A stretch of 5,663 nt of DNA, taken from the NCBI GenBank assembly GCA_900555355.1, contig USKV01000109.1:1-5663 (forward strand). Direction: 5' to 3'. This stretch comes from an uncultured Collinsella sp. Its GTDB lineage: Bacteria; Actinomycetota; Coriobacteriia; Coriobacteriales; Coriobacteriaceae. Numbering within the stretch: the first letter of the stretch is position 1; each line of letters opens with the position of its first letter. Position numbers and translations under genes: made by a program. Below the pieces are notes generated by a model. The model saw only the letters and a program-made list of their open reading frames with translations. It had not been told where the DNA came from and ran no database searches. This document shows positions 1 through 5,552 of the stretch, piece after piece.

Positions 1-99
1 CGGGACTGGGGCCCGCAACAGCCACGTGCCCCCACATCAGCCCAGCGGCCCCAACCAACAACGGCCCCATCGCAAGCCGCTCGCAACAGCGTCACCGCA

Positions 100-229
100 G
101 GCGGGGGCCGGGCTTAGTTTTCAGAACACTCCGCAGACCAGTGTGGCGCCTTGTCCGCGGCTCCGAAGGAGCAGGACAAGGCGCCACACATGGTCGAGGA
201 CGTTCTGAAAACTAAGCCCGGCCCCCGCC
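100..229. repeat. Nested long-hairpin element E1, downstream of asd
   Basis: A 130-nt nested palindrome begins 12 nt past the asd stop. The outer arms, 100-127 and 202-229, are perfectly complementary over 28 bp. Inside them is an asymmetric internal loop: TCCGCA at 130-135 on one side, GAGGAC at 196-201 on the other. Next comes a short helix (GACCA 136-140 with TGGTC 191-195, A190 bulged). The inner stem is 16 bp and perfect (141-156 with 174-189). The tip is GCTCC-GAA-GGAGC (160-172). Read on the minus strand, as in asd mRNA, the order is CCTGTCC (236-230), 27 variable nt, CGTCCTCG (202-195). The same order and spacing recur after thrB. No T-tract follows either end, so it is not a textbook intrinsic terminator, although it could still block transcription or stabilise a 3' end. 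Whether it acts as DNA or RNA cannot be told. The pairing is seen directly; the function is unknown. Confidence 0.9.
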
Positions 230-241
230 GGACAGGCCACA

Positions 242-1267
242 CTACTCGCAGAGCAGCTTAGCGACCTGGACGGCGTTGGTTGCCGCGCCCTTACGGATTT
301 GGTCGCCGCAGCACCAGAAGGTGATACCGCGCGCAGCCTCGGGGTTCGAGATGTCGCGACGCACGCGGCCGACCCAAATCAGGTCCTGGTCGGACGTATC
401 CATCGGCATGGGGAAGCGGTCGTGTGCATCCTCGGCAGCCATATCGTCAACCAGCTTGACGCCGGGAGCGGAAGCCAGCGCAGCACGAGCCTCCTCGACC
501 GTGATGTCACGCTCAAACTCGAGCGTAATGCTCTCGGAGTGCGAACGCAGCACGGGCACGCGCACGCAGGTGCAGTTCACGCGCAGTTCGGGCAGGTGCA
601 TAATCTTGCGGCCCTCGTTTTGCAGCTTCATCTCCTCAGAGGTAAAGCCCTCCTCCTTGACGCCGCCAATCTGCGGAATCAGGTTGCTCGCCAGCTGGGC
701 GGCAAACGCGCGCGGCTCGGGAATCTCCTCGCCACGGCCCAGGGCGGCCAGCTGAGCCTCGAGCTCGGCCATGCCGGGAGCGCCGGCACCCGAAGCCGCC
801 TGATACGTCGAGACGATCATGCGCTTCACGCCGGCGAGCTGGTGCAGCGGCCACGTGGGAACCAGACCGATAATGGTCGCGCAGTTGGGGTTGGCGATAA
901 GGCCGTGATGCCACTTGATATCGTCGGCATTGATCTCGGGCACGACCAGCGGCACCTCGGGATCCATACGGAAGGCATGGCTGTTGTCGACCACGACGGC
1001 GCCGCGCTTGACGGCCTCGGGCAGCAGTTCCTTCGCGATATCGTCGCCGGCGGCTCCGAGCACAATGTCGCAGCCCTCAAAGGCCTCGGGGCAAGCTTCC
1101 TCAATCACAATCTGCTCGCCGCGGAACTCAACGGTCTTGCCCGCGGAGCGTGCACTTGCCAACAGCTTGAGCTTGCTAACCGGAAACTCCTGCTCGTTGA
1201 GGCACTCGAGCATCTGGGTGCCCACGGCTCCCGTCGCGCCCAAAATAGCAACCGTGTACTGTTTCAT
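242..1267 (-). CDS. asd: Aspartate-semialdehyde dehydrogenase
   Basis: A cytosolic NADPH-dependent enzyme that reduces L-aspartyl-4-phosphate to L-aspartate-4-semialdehyde, the branch-point precursor of lysine/diaminopimelate, threonine and methionine. The 341-residue length is normal for the family. The N-terminal Rossmann motif GATGAVG is at residues 10-16. The active-site NPNC is at 126-129 (Cys129 forms the acyl-enzyme intermediate) and STYQAASGAG at 153-162. EGRKI at 218-222 and RVPVLRSHS at 236-244 supply the substrate-binding Arg/Lys and the catalytic His (His243). The C-terminal GDQIRKGAATNAVQ is at 321-334. The frame stays open 29 codons upstream to 1354. I chose the ATG at 1267 because the Rossmann fold conventionally starts within a few residues and an AAAGGGGGAA ribosome binding site lies at 1279-1270. 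The longer start would run into the upstream hairpin. It lies 174 bp downstream of lysC on the same strand. E1 follows its stop. Identification is secure. Confidence 0.97.
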   Translation of the reverse strand: MKQYTVAILGATGAVGTQMLECLNEQEFPVSKLKLLASARSAGKTVEFRGEQIVIEEACPEAFEGCDIVLGAAGDDIAKELLPEAVKRGAVVVDNSHAFRMDPEVPLVVPEINADDIKWHHGLIANPNCATIIGLVPTWPLHQLAGVKRMIVSTYQAASGAGAPGMAELEAQLAALGRGEEIPEPRAFAAQLASNLIPQIGGVKEEGFTSEEMKLQNEGRKIMHLPELRVNCTCVRVPVLRSHSESITLEFERDITVEEARAALASAPGVKLVDDMAAEDAHDRFPMPMDTSDQDLIWVGRVRRDISNPEAARGITFWCCGDQIRKGAATNAVQVAKLLCE

Positions 1268-1269
1268 GC

Positions 1270-1279
1270 TTCCCCCTTT
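1270..1279 (-). promoter_or_regulatory. Ribosome binding site of asd
   Basis: On the minus strand, AAAGGGGGAA sits just upstream of the ATG at 1267-1265. The AAAGG core is about 7 nt from the start codon. It decides between this ATG and the in-frame ATG at 1354, which has no comparable purine-rich box. Confidence 0.7.
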
Positions 1280-1333
1280 AAAGGTTATGGCTTTTGCCCG
1301 CACGCCGAGCAGGCCGATTATTGTTGCCAGTGT

Positions 1334-1368
1334 ATACAAGAACGGGGCGGGCACGAAACCCGCCCCGT
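1334..1368 (-). terminator. Terminator-like hairpin between lysC and asd
   Basis: ACGGGGCGGG (1342-1351) and CCCGCCCCGT (1359-1368) form a perfect 10-bp GC-rich stem with a 7-nt loop. Read in the lysC-to-asd direction, the stem is followed by TCTTGTAT, a broken and fairly weak U-tract. It lies about 74 nt past the lysC stop and about 75 nt before the asd start. It could end the lysC transcript or act as an attenuator, letting part of lysC transcription continue into asd. On the plus strand it is followed by CGAAACG, so it would not terminate that way. The stem is certain; its function is inferred. Confidence 0.5.
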
Positions 1369-1390
1369 CGAAACGAAACCGAAACGAAAC
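1369..1390. repeat. Tandem 11-bp duplication CGAAACGAAAC
   Basis: CGAAACGAAAC occurs twice back to back (1369-1379 and 1380-1390). Together with the GAAAC in the loop of the adjacent hairpin (1355-1359) there are five GAAAC units within 36 nt. On the lysC/asd transcript these read GUUUC. The function is unknown. It may be replication slippage, or an A/T-rich spacer between two GC-rich blocks (CGCCCCG at 1361-1367 and again at 1390-1396). Confidence 0.8.
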
Positions 1391-1402
1391 GCCCCGCCGT
1401 AG

Positions 1403-1426
1403 ATTTTTGGCACTTGTCCCAAAAAT
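1403..1426. repeat. Small hairpin ATTTTTGG/CCAAAAAT beyond the lysC stop
   Basis: ATTTTTGG (1403-1410) and CCAAAAAT (1419-1426) are perfectly complementary over 8 bp around an 8-nt loop. A competing pairing is possible between GTCCC (1416-1420) and GGGAC (1432-1436). It starts 15 nt past the lysC stop (minus strand). The stem is A/T-rich and has no following T-run, so it is a weak terminator candidate at best. It may be a small dispersed repeat or part of the lysC 3' UTR. Confidence 0.45.
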
Positions 1427-1441
1427 GCACCGGGACGGCAG

Positions 1442-2830
1442 CTACTTGCGGAGTGCGACCAGGGCGGGGTCGACCGGCGTGGGAGCCTCCAGGTCGGAGA
1501 CCTTCACAATGCCGTTTTCGTCGGAGAAGGCACGGTAAATGGTCTGAATCGCCAAGTCGAAGTCCTTCTCCTCGACACCGATAATGATATTGATCTCGTC
1601 ACAGCTCTGTGAAATCATACGCACGCTCACGCCCGCCTGGCCAAGCATGCCAAACAGGTGGCCAGAGATGCCGGCACGACCGCGCAGGTTACGGCCGACG
1701 GTCGCGATAAGCGCCAGGCCCTCGACAACCTCAATCTCGAGCGGCTCGACCTCCTGCTGAATGTCGCCCACGAGCGAGTACAGCGAATCGTGAACGTCCT
1801 GCTCCTGCACCACGGCGCCAAAGCGGTCGACACCGGTGGGCATGTGCTCGACGGAAACGTCATAACGCTCGAAGACCGAAAGCGCGCGGCGCATAAAGCC
1901 GACACGGGGCTTGGTGCGGTCGCGGGCAACGTTGATGGCGACAAAGCCGCGCTTGCCGGTCACGCCGGTAATGATGGGCTCCGCCTCGCCCTCGTCAGCC
2001 GTCTCGCTAATGATGGTGCCGGGGTCCTGCGGCGCATTGGTGTTCTTGATGACCAGCGGAATGCCCGCCTCGCGCACGGGGAACACGGCCTCCTCGTGCA
2101 GGACGCTTGCACCCATGTACGAAAGCTCGCGCAGCTCCTCGTAGGTAACGCGGGCAATGGGCTGAGCCTCGGGAACAATGCGCGGATCGGCAGAGTAGAA
2201 ACCCGAGACGTCGGTCCAGTTCTCGTAAAGGTCGGCGCCCAGGCACTTAGCCAAAATCGAGCCCGAGATATCGCCGCCGCCACGGTCGAGCAGCTTGATC
2301 TGGCCCTCACGCGTCGCGCCGTAGAAACCGGGCATAACAAAGCCGCCCTGCTGGCCGTACTCCTGCACCAGCTCGGAGGTGCGATTCATGCTGAGCGTAC
2401 CGTCGTGATGGAACGCCACAACCGTCGCGGCGTCCAAGAACGGTAGGCCCAGGTACTCGGCCATCAGGCGGGCGGTAAAGTACTCGCCACGGCTCACAAG
2501 CTCCTCGGTGGAGTAACCGCCCGAGCGAGCACGCTCGGCAAAGGCCGCGAACTCCTCGCGAATGGGATAGGCGAGCTCCAGCTCGTCAGCAATATCAAAG
2601 TAGCGCTGGCCAATGTCCTCGAGCAGCTCCTCGCACGACACGTGGTACTTAACGTGCGCGTTAACCAGGTAGAGCAGGTCGGTCACCTTGGTGTCGCCCT
2701 TAAAGCGGCGGCCGCAGGCGGAAACCACCACAAAACGGCGGGCAGGGTCGGCATCGACGATGGCCTTGATCTTCTTGAAGTGTTCGGCGTCGGCGACCGA
2801 CGAGCCGCCAAACTTGGCAATCTTAATCAT
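1442..2830 (-). CDS. lysC: Aspartokinase, monofunctional, with two ACT domains
   Basis: Phosphorylates L-aspartate with ATP to give aspartyl-4-phosphate, the committed step of the aspartate pathway, in the cytosol. At 462 residues it fits monofunctional aspartokinases with a full kinase plus tandem ACT region. The kinase domain (about 1-290) shows KFGGSSV (6-12), VVVSACGRRFKGDTKVTDLL (34-53), SRGEYFTARLMAEYLG (113-128), GFVMPGFYGA (163-172), WTDVSGFYSADPRIVP (205-220) and LSYMGASVLHEEA (236-248). The glycine-rich loop reads RGGGD at 183-187, whereas most aspartokinases have RGGSD. ACT domains lie at about 296-365 and 373-450 and probably bind lysine and/or threonine for feedback inhibition. 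KFGGSS within the first ten residues fixes the start at 2830. It has no fused homoserine dehydrogenase. Wording resembles the Gram-positive KRFK-DTKVTD class. It is divergent from thrC and upstream of asd. The gene symbol is the usual one for this activity; a paralogue elsewhere cannot be excluded. Confidence 0.96.
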   Translation of the reverse strand: MIKIAKFGGSSVADAEHFKKIKAIVDADPARRFVVVSACGRRFKGDTKVTDLLYLVNAHVKYHVSCEELLEDIGQRYFDIADELELAYPIREEFAAFAERARSGGYSTEELVSRGEYFTARLMAEYLGLPFLDAATVVAFHHDGTLSMNRTSELVQEYGQQGGFVMPGFYGATREGQIKLLDRGGGDISGSILAKCLGADLYENWTDVSGFYSADPRIVPEAQPIARVTYEELRELSYMGASVLHEEAVFPVREAGIPLVIKNTNAPQDPGTIISETADEGEAEPIITGVTGKRGFVAINVARDRTKPRVGFMRRALSVFERYDVSVEHMPTGVDRFGAVVQEQDVHDSLYSLVGDIQQEVEPLEIEVVEGLALIATVGRNLRGRAGISGHLFGMLGQAGVSVRMISQSCDEINIIIGVEEKDFDLAIQTIYRAFSDENGIVKVSDLEAPTPVDPALVALRK

Positions 2831-2843
2831 GGGCTTGAGGTTA

Positions 2844-2850
2844 CCTTTCT
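2844..2850 (-). promoter_or_regulatory. Putative ribosome binding site of lysC (long spacing)
   Basis: On the minus strand AGAAAGG ends 13 nt before the ATG at 2830, longer than the usual 5-9 nt. No closer purine box exists. The protein start is nevertheless fixed by the conserved KFGGSS motif, so translation initiation of lysC may be weak or helped by leader structure. Confidence 0.45.
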
Positions 2851-2918
2851 AAAAGCCTCTGCAAACCTGTTTTGCGCGCTCTGATACCATGGTTTCACCG
2901 ATTGGGACCAAGGCATCC

Positions 2919-2924
2919 GAGGAG
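2919..2924 (+). promoter_or_regulatory. Ribosome binding site of thrC
   Basis: GAGGAG lies 9 nt before the ATG at 2934. The in-frame ATG at 2889 has no purine-rich box upstream, so this site selects the shorter start. Confidence 0.75.
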
Positions 2925-2933
2925 CAGTGTTAT

Positions 2934-4451
2934 ATGGGAACTTATCATAGTACACGAGGACGCACTTTATCGTGCTCAAGTAAGGTGGCAATCCGCACCG
3001 GCATCGCTCCCGACGGGGGTTTGTTTGTCTCGGACGAGCTCGGCACCCAGCAGGTCGATATCAGCTCGCTTGCAGATAAATCGTACTTTGAAATCGCTCA
3101 AGATGTGTTGGGAATGTTACTGAATGATTACACGGCCGAAGAAATTTCGGCGTGTGTCGACGAGGCATACCGCGGCACGTTCGCGAGTGAAGAGGTTACG
3201 CCGCTCGTCAAACTCGACGCTGCGCCGGGCGCTGACGCCCCTCAGACCTATGTGATGGAGCTCTTTGGCGGTCCCACGAGCGCCTTCAAGGACGTCGCCC
3301 TGCAGATGCTCCCCCGCCTCATGGCCCGCACCTCTGCCAAGGACGGCGGAGCTGAGCGCATCATGATCGTCACCGCCACGTCGGGCGACACGGGCAAGGC
3401 CGCGCTCGCCGGTTTTGCTGACGCTCCGGGCACGGGCATCACCGTCTTTTATCCCGAGGGCAAGGTTAGCCGCGTCCAGAACCTGCAGATGTCCACGCAG
3501 GAGGGCGACAACGTCGCCGTGTGCGGCATCCGCGGCAACTTCGACGACGCCCAGAGTGCTGTCAAGCGCATCTTTGCCGATAAGGAGCTTGCCAAGCGCC
3601 TGGAGGCCGCCGGCACGGTGCTTTCGAGCGCCAACTCCATCAACGTCGGCCGCCTGGTACCGCAGGTCGTCTACTACTTTGCCGCCTATGCGCAGCTGCT
3701 GCGCGCCGGCGCCATCGAGGCCGGCGACGCCGTGGAGTTCTGCGTACCGACCGGCAACTTTGGCGATATCCTGGCCGGCTACTACGCCAAGCGCATGGGT
3801 CTGCCCGTCGCCAAGCTCGTCGTGGCGAGCGACAAGAACAACGTGCTTGCCGACTTCCTGACCACCGGCGTTTACGACCGTAACCGCCCGTTCTTCACGA
3901 CCATCTCGCCGTCGATGGACATCCTTATTAGCTCCAATCTGGAGCGCATGCTGTACTTCCTGTCCAATGGCGACTGCGAGCTTGTTGCCGGACTTATGGA
4001 GCAGCTGGCGCAGACTGGTCGCTACGAGGTTCCTGCCGACCTGCTCGCAAAGATTCAGAGCGTCTTTGGCTGCGGTTGGGCCAGCGAGGACGAGGTCCGC
4101 ACTGCCATCAAGAGCTGCTGGGATGCGAACGGCTACGTGATCGATCCGCATACTGCTTGCGGCTATCACGTCTTTGAGCAGGTCGCTCCCGCCGAGGGTG
4201 CCAAGGCCCGCGTGCTGCTTTCGACCGCAAGCCCCTACAAGTTCCCGCGCGCCTGCTGCGACGCCCTGGGCCTCGACGTTCCCGAAGATGATTTTGAGGC
4301 TATGCGTGTACTCGAGCAGGCCACCAACACGGTCGCCCCGACCCAGCTCGCCGAACTCGAATCCAAGCCCGTCCGCTTCGAAGACGTCTGCGACGTAGCC
4401 GACATGGCCAACTACGTAGAGTCTGCAGCAAAAAAGATGGCTTCCAACTAA
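2934..4451 (+). CDS. thrC: Threonine synthase
   Basis: A cytosolic pyridoxal-phosphate enzyme that converts O-phospho-L-homoserine to L-threonine and phosphate, the last step of threonine synthesis. It has 505 residues, within the range of the longer bacterial threonine synthases. The N-terminal YHSTRG (4-9) and GIAPDGGLFV (23-32) are the family's typical opening. FGGPTSAFKD (111-120) carries the PLP Schiff-base lysine, Lys119. TATSGDTGKAAL (147-158), SSANSINVGRLVPQVVYYF (231-249) and the phosphate-binding-loop candidate PTGNFGD (272-278) follow in the expected order. An alternative in-frame ATG at 2889 would add 15 residues before the conserved start and lacks a ribosome binding site, so I use 2934. 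It diverges from lysC across 103 bp. It is followed by an intrinsic terminator rather than running directly into thrB, which is 204 bp away. No key residue appears missing. Confidence 0.97.
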   Translation: MGTYHSTRGRTLSCSSKVAIRTGIAPDGGLFVSDELGTQQVDISSLADKSYFEIAQDVLGMLLNDYTAEEISACVDEAYRGTFASEEVTPLVKLDAAPGADAPQTYVMELFGGPTSAFKDVALQMLPRLMARTSAKDGGAERIMIVTATSGDTGKAALAGFADAPGTGITVFYPEGKVSRVQNLQMSTQEGDNVAVCGIRGNFDDAQSAVKRIFADKELAKRLEAAGTVLSSANSINVGRLVPQVVYYFAAYAQLLRAGAIEAGDAVEFCVPTGNFGDILAGYYAKRMGLPVAKLVVASDKNNVLADFLTTGVYDRNRPFFTTISPSMDILISSNLERMLYFLSNGDCELVAGLMEQLAQTGRYEVPADLLAKIQSVFGCGWASEDEVRTAIKSCWDANGYVIDPHTACGYHVFEQVAPAEGAKARVLLSTASPYKFPRACCDALGLDVPEDDFEAMRVLEQATNTVAPTQLAELESKPVRFEDVCDVADMANYVESAAKKMASN

Positions 4452-4464
4452 AACCCCTTATAAG

Positions 4465-4494
4465 GCGCCGGCGAAAGCCGGCGCACTTTCTTTC
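4465..4494 (+). terminator. Intrinsic terminator of thrC
   Basis: GCGCCGGC (4465-4472), a GAAA tetraloop (4473-4476) and GCCGGCGC (4477-4484) form a perfect 8-bp GC stem. ACTTTCTTTC follows, a serviceable U-rich tail. It starts 13 nt past the thrC stop. It implies that thrB is expressed by read-through or from its own promoter in the roughly 35 bp before E2, where I could not identify convincing promoter hexamers. Confidence 0.85.
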
Positions 4495-4530
4495 ATCAGA
4501 TAACCCCCGGGATGATGACGAACGCGCACA

Positions 4531-4642
4531 GCGTGCCTGGCTGTTTAGTTCGTCGCGAGTTCCGCACGCAAAGGAAAGCACTTAATGTGCTTTCCGTCTT
4601 GCGCAGGACTGCCCGAGCAGCGAACTAAACAGCCAGGCACGC
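4531..4642. repeat. Nested long-hairpin element E2, in the thrB leader
   Basis: A 112-nt nested palindrome lies between the thrC terminator and thrB. The outer arms 4531-4552 and 4621-4642 are perfectly complementary over 22 bp. Inside, TCCGCA (4561-4566) faces AGGAC (4605-4609), a 5-bp helix pairs CGCAA (4567-4571) with TTGCG (4599-4603), and a 9-bp stem GGAAAGCAC/GTGCTTTCC (4573-4581/4587-4595) closes on TTAAT. The stem sequences differ completely from E1 and E3, but the layered layout and the TCCGCA/AGGAC internal loop are shared. It lacks the GCTCC/GGAGC tip and the CCTGTCC flank, so it is either a divergent member or an analogue. Its right foot ends one base before the thrB ribosome binding site. 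There is no following T-tract. A regulatory role in thrB translation is possible but not shown. Confidence 0.85.
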
Positions 4643-4643
4643 C

Positions 4644-4650
4644 AGGAGGA
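4644..4650 (+). promoter_or_regulatory. Ribosome binding site of thrB
   Basis: AGGAGGA, a near-perfect Shine-Dalgarno sequence, lies 5 nt before the ATG at 4656 and 1 nt past the foot of E2. The preceding GCCAGG (4641-4646) repeats the GCCAGG inside the E2 right arm (4632-4637), so a slipped pairing touching the site is conceivable, though only about 6 bp. Confidence 0.9.
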
Positions 4651-4655
4651 CTCAC

Positions 4656-5537
4656 ATGATCAAAATCACCGTCCCAGCAACGAGCGCCAACTTGGGCATC
4701 GGCTACGATACCCTCGGCATGGCCGTCAGCCTCTACTCGCACTTCACCTTCGAGCGCACCGACAAGCTCACCATCACGGGCTGCCCCGAGGAGTTCCAAA
4801 ACGAGAATAACCTGGTCTATGTGAGCTTTGTCGATGCTCTGGCCGCGTGGGGCGAGCCGGCTTTTCCCGTTGCTATCGACATTCAGACCGACGTGCCCGT
4901 CGCCCGCGGCCTGGGTTCTAGCTCCACCTGCGTCGTCGCCGGCATCATGGCGGCCGCCGCGCTGACGGGCCACACCGTCGACCGTGCCGAGCTCGTCCGC
5001 ATTGCCACCGAGGTCGAGGGCCATCCCGATAACGTCGCCCCCGCCATCCTGGGCGGCGCCGTCTGCTCCTTTACGCCGACCGATTCGCTCCCCCAGTGCC
5101 TGCGCTACGAGGTGAGCGATCGCCTGCGTTTTATTACCGTGATTCCGCCCTACGAGGTGCATACGAGCGAGGCCCGCAAGGTTGTGCCGCAGGAGATTCC
5201 ACTCTCCACCGCCGTATGGCAAATGGGACGCATCGCCGGCATGACGCGCGGCCTGGAGACCGGCGACCTTGACCTGATTGCCGCCGCCAACGACGACCGC
5301 ATCCAGGAGCCCTATCGCCGCCGCCTCATCCCCGACTACAACGCCGTGCGCGACACCTGCCTTAACGGAGGCGCCAAGACCATCTGGATCAGTGGCTCCG
5401 GCTCGACCCTCATGGCCGTGACTGACGACACCATCGTGGCAAAGTTCCTGCAGGTCAAGCTGCGCGAGCAGTTCCCCAAATGTGAGACGCATATTCTAAC
5501 GTGCGACACGGAAGGCGCTCAAATCGAGTACCTGTAG
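4656..5537 (+). CDS. thrB: Homoserine kinase (GHMP kinase family)
   Basis: Phosphorylates L-homoserine with ATP to O-phospho-L-homoserine, the substrate of the neighbouring thrC product, in the cytosol. At 293 residues it is slightly shorter than the roughly 310 usual for the family, with no obvious missing block. The N-terminal VPATSANLGIGYDTLGMAV (6-24) is the homoserine-kinase signature. PVARGLGSSSTC (81-92) is the GHMP ATP-binding loop. EGHPDNVAPAILGG (121-134) is the substrate/phosphate region. The C-terminal glycine-rich motif with ISGSGSTLMA is at 245-254. The start is supported by an excellent AGGAGGA site, and by the hallmark motif beginning at residue 6. It is separated from thrC by a terminator and E2, so the pair may not be a simple operon. 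E3 follows 15 nt past its stop. Identification is secure. Confidence 0.97.
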   Translation: MIKITVPATSANLGIGYDTLGMAVSLYSHFTFERTDKLTITGCPEEFQNENNLVYVSFVDALAAWGEPAFPVAIDIQTDVPVARGLGSSSTCVVAGIMAAAALTGHTVDRAELVRIATEVEGHPDNVAPAILGGAVCSFTPTDSLPQCLRYEVSDRLRFITVIPPYEVHTSEARKVVPQEIPLSTAVWQMGRIAGMTRGLETGDLDLIAAANDDRIQEPYRRRLIPDYNAVRDTCLNGGAKTIWISGSGSTLMAVTDDTIVAKFLQVKLREQFPKCETHILTCDTEGAQIEYL

Positions 5538-5552
5538 ACATCCTTCCCATTA

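Larger units (their letters stand above)
2831..2933. promoter_or_regulatory. Divergent lysC/thrC control region
   Basis: Only 103 bp separate the start codons of two oppositely transcribed genes, so both promoters must lie here or inside the coding ends. I see two small operator-like dyads: GCAAA-CCTGT-TTTGC (2861-2875) and the 8-bp palindrome ACCATGGT (2886-2893). Neither -10/-35 pair is convincing by eye; TACCAT at 2885-2890 is a poor -10 match for thrC. No riboswitch- or T-box-sized leader fits. Assignment as a shared control region rests on geometry; specific sites are speculative. Confidence 0.5.

Noticed and set aside
1..70. Minus-strand ATG at 70 opening a hydrophobic frame toward the left edge, possibly the start of a membrane or exported protein.
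   Set aside because: No clear ribosome binding site, only 23 codons visible, and it competes with the equally open plus frame.
1..117. Plus-strand frame open from the left edge to a TAG at 115-117 inside the E1 arm, encoding a Pro/Gln/Ala-rich stretch that could be the C-terminus of a gene converging on asd.
   Set aside because: Only 38 codons are visible, with no recognisable motif. The composition and codon use (CAA for Gln, CCA for Pro) are not convincing, and minus-strand frames are open here too.
100..229. E1 as an insertion sequence end, att site or CRISPR repeat.
   Set aside because: No transposase or integrase gene, no clear target-site duplication in the flanks, and no repeat-spacer periodicity.
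1268..1354. Alternative upstream start of asd at 1354 adding 29 residues.
   Set aside because: The extension precedes the canonical Rossmann start, begins inside the hairpin loop and lacks a ribosome binding site.
299..1402. Long plus-strand open frame (367 codons) opposite asd.
   Set aside because: Antisense shadow caused by GC-rich third positions of asd. It has no motif or ribosome binding site, and asd itself is unambiguous.
2889..2933. Alternative upstream start of thrC at 2889 adding 15 residues.
   Set aside because: No ribosome binding site. GAGGAG and the family-typical opening YHSTRG support the ATG at 2934.
3117..4169. Long minus-strand open frame (350 codons) opposite thrC, and a similar one at 4545-5492 opposite thrB.
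   Set aside because: Both are shadows of verified enzymes, with low-complexity Ala/Gly/Arg/His composition and no family signature. The second also runs through E2.
4531..4642. E2 as a T-box, riboswitch or threonine attenuator with a leader peptide.
   Set aside because: No T-box sequence, no Thr/Ile-codon-rich leader peptide and no terminator/antiterminator pair before thrB; simply a long self-complementary hairpin.
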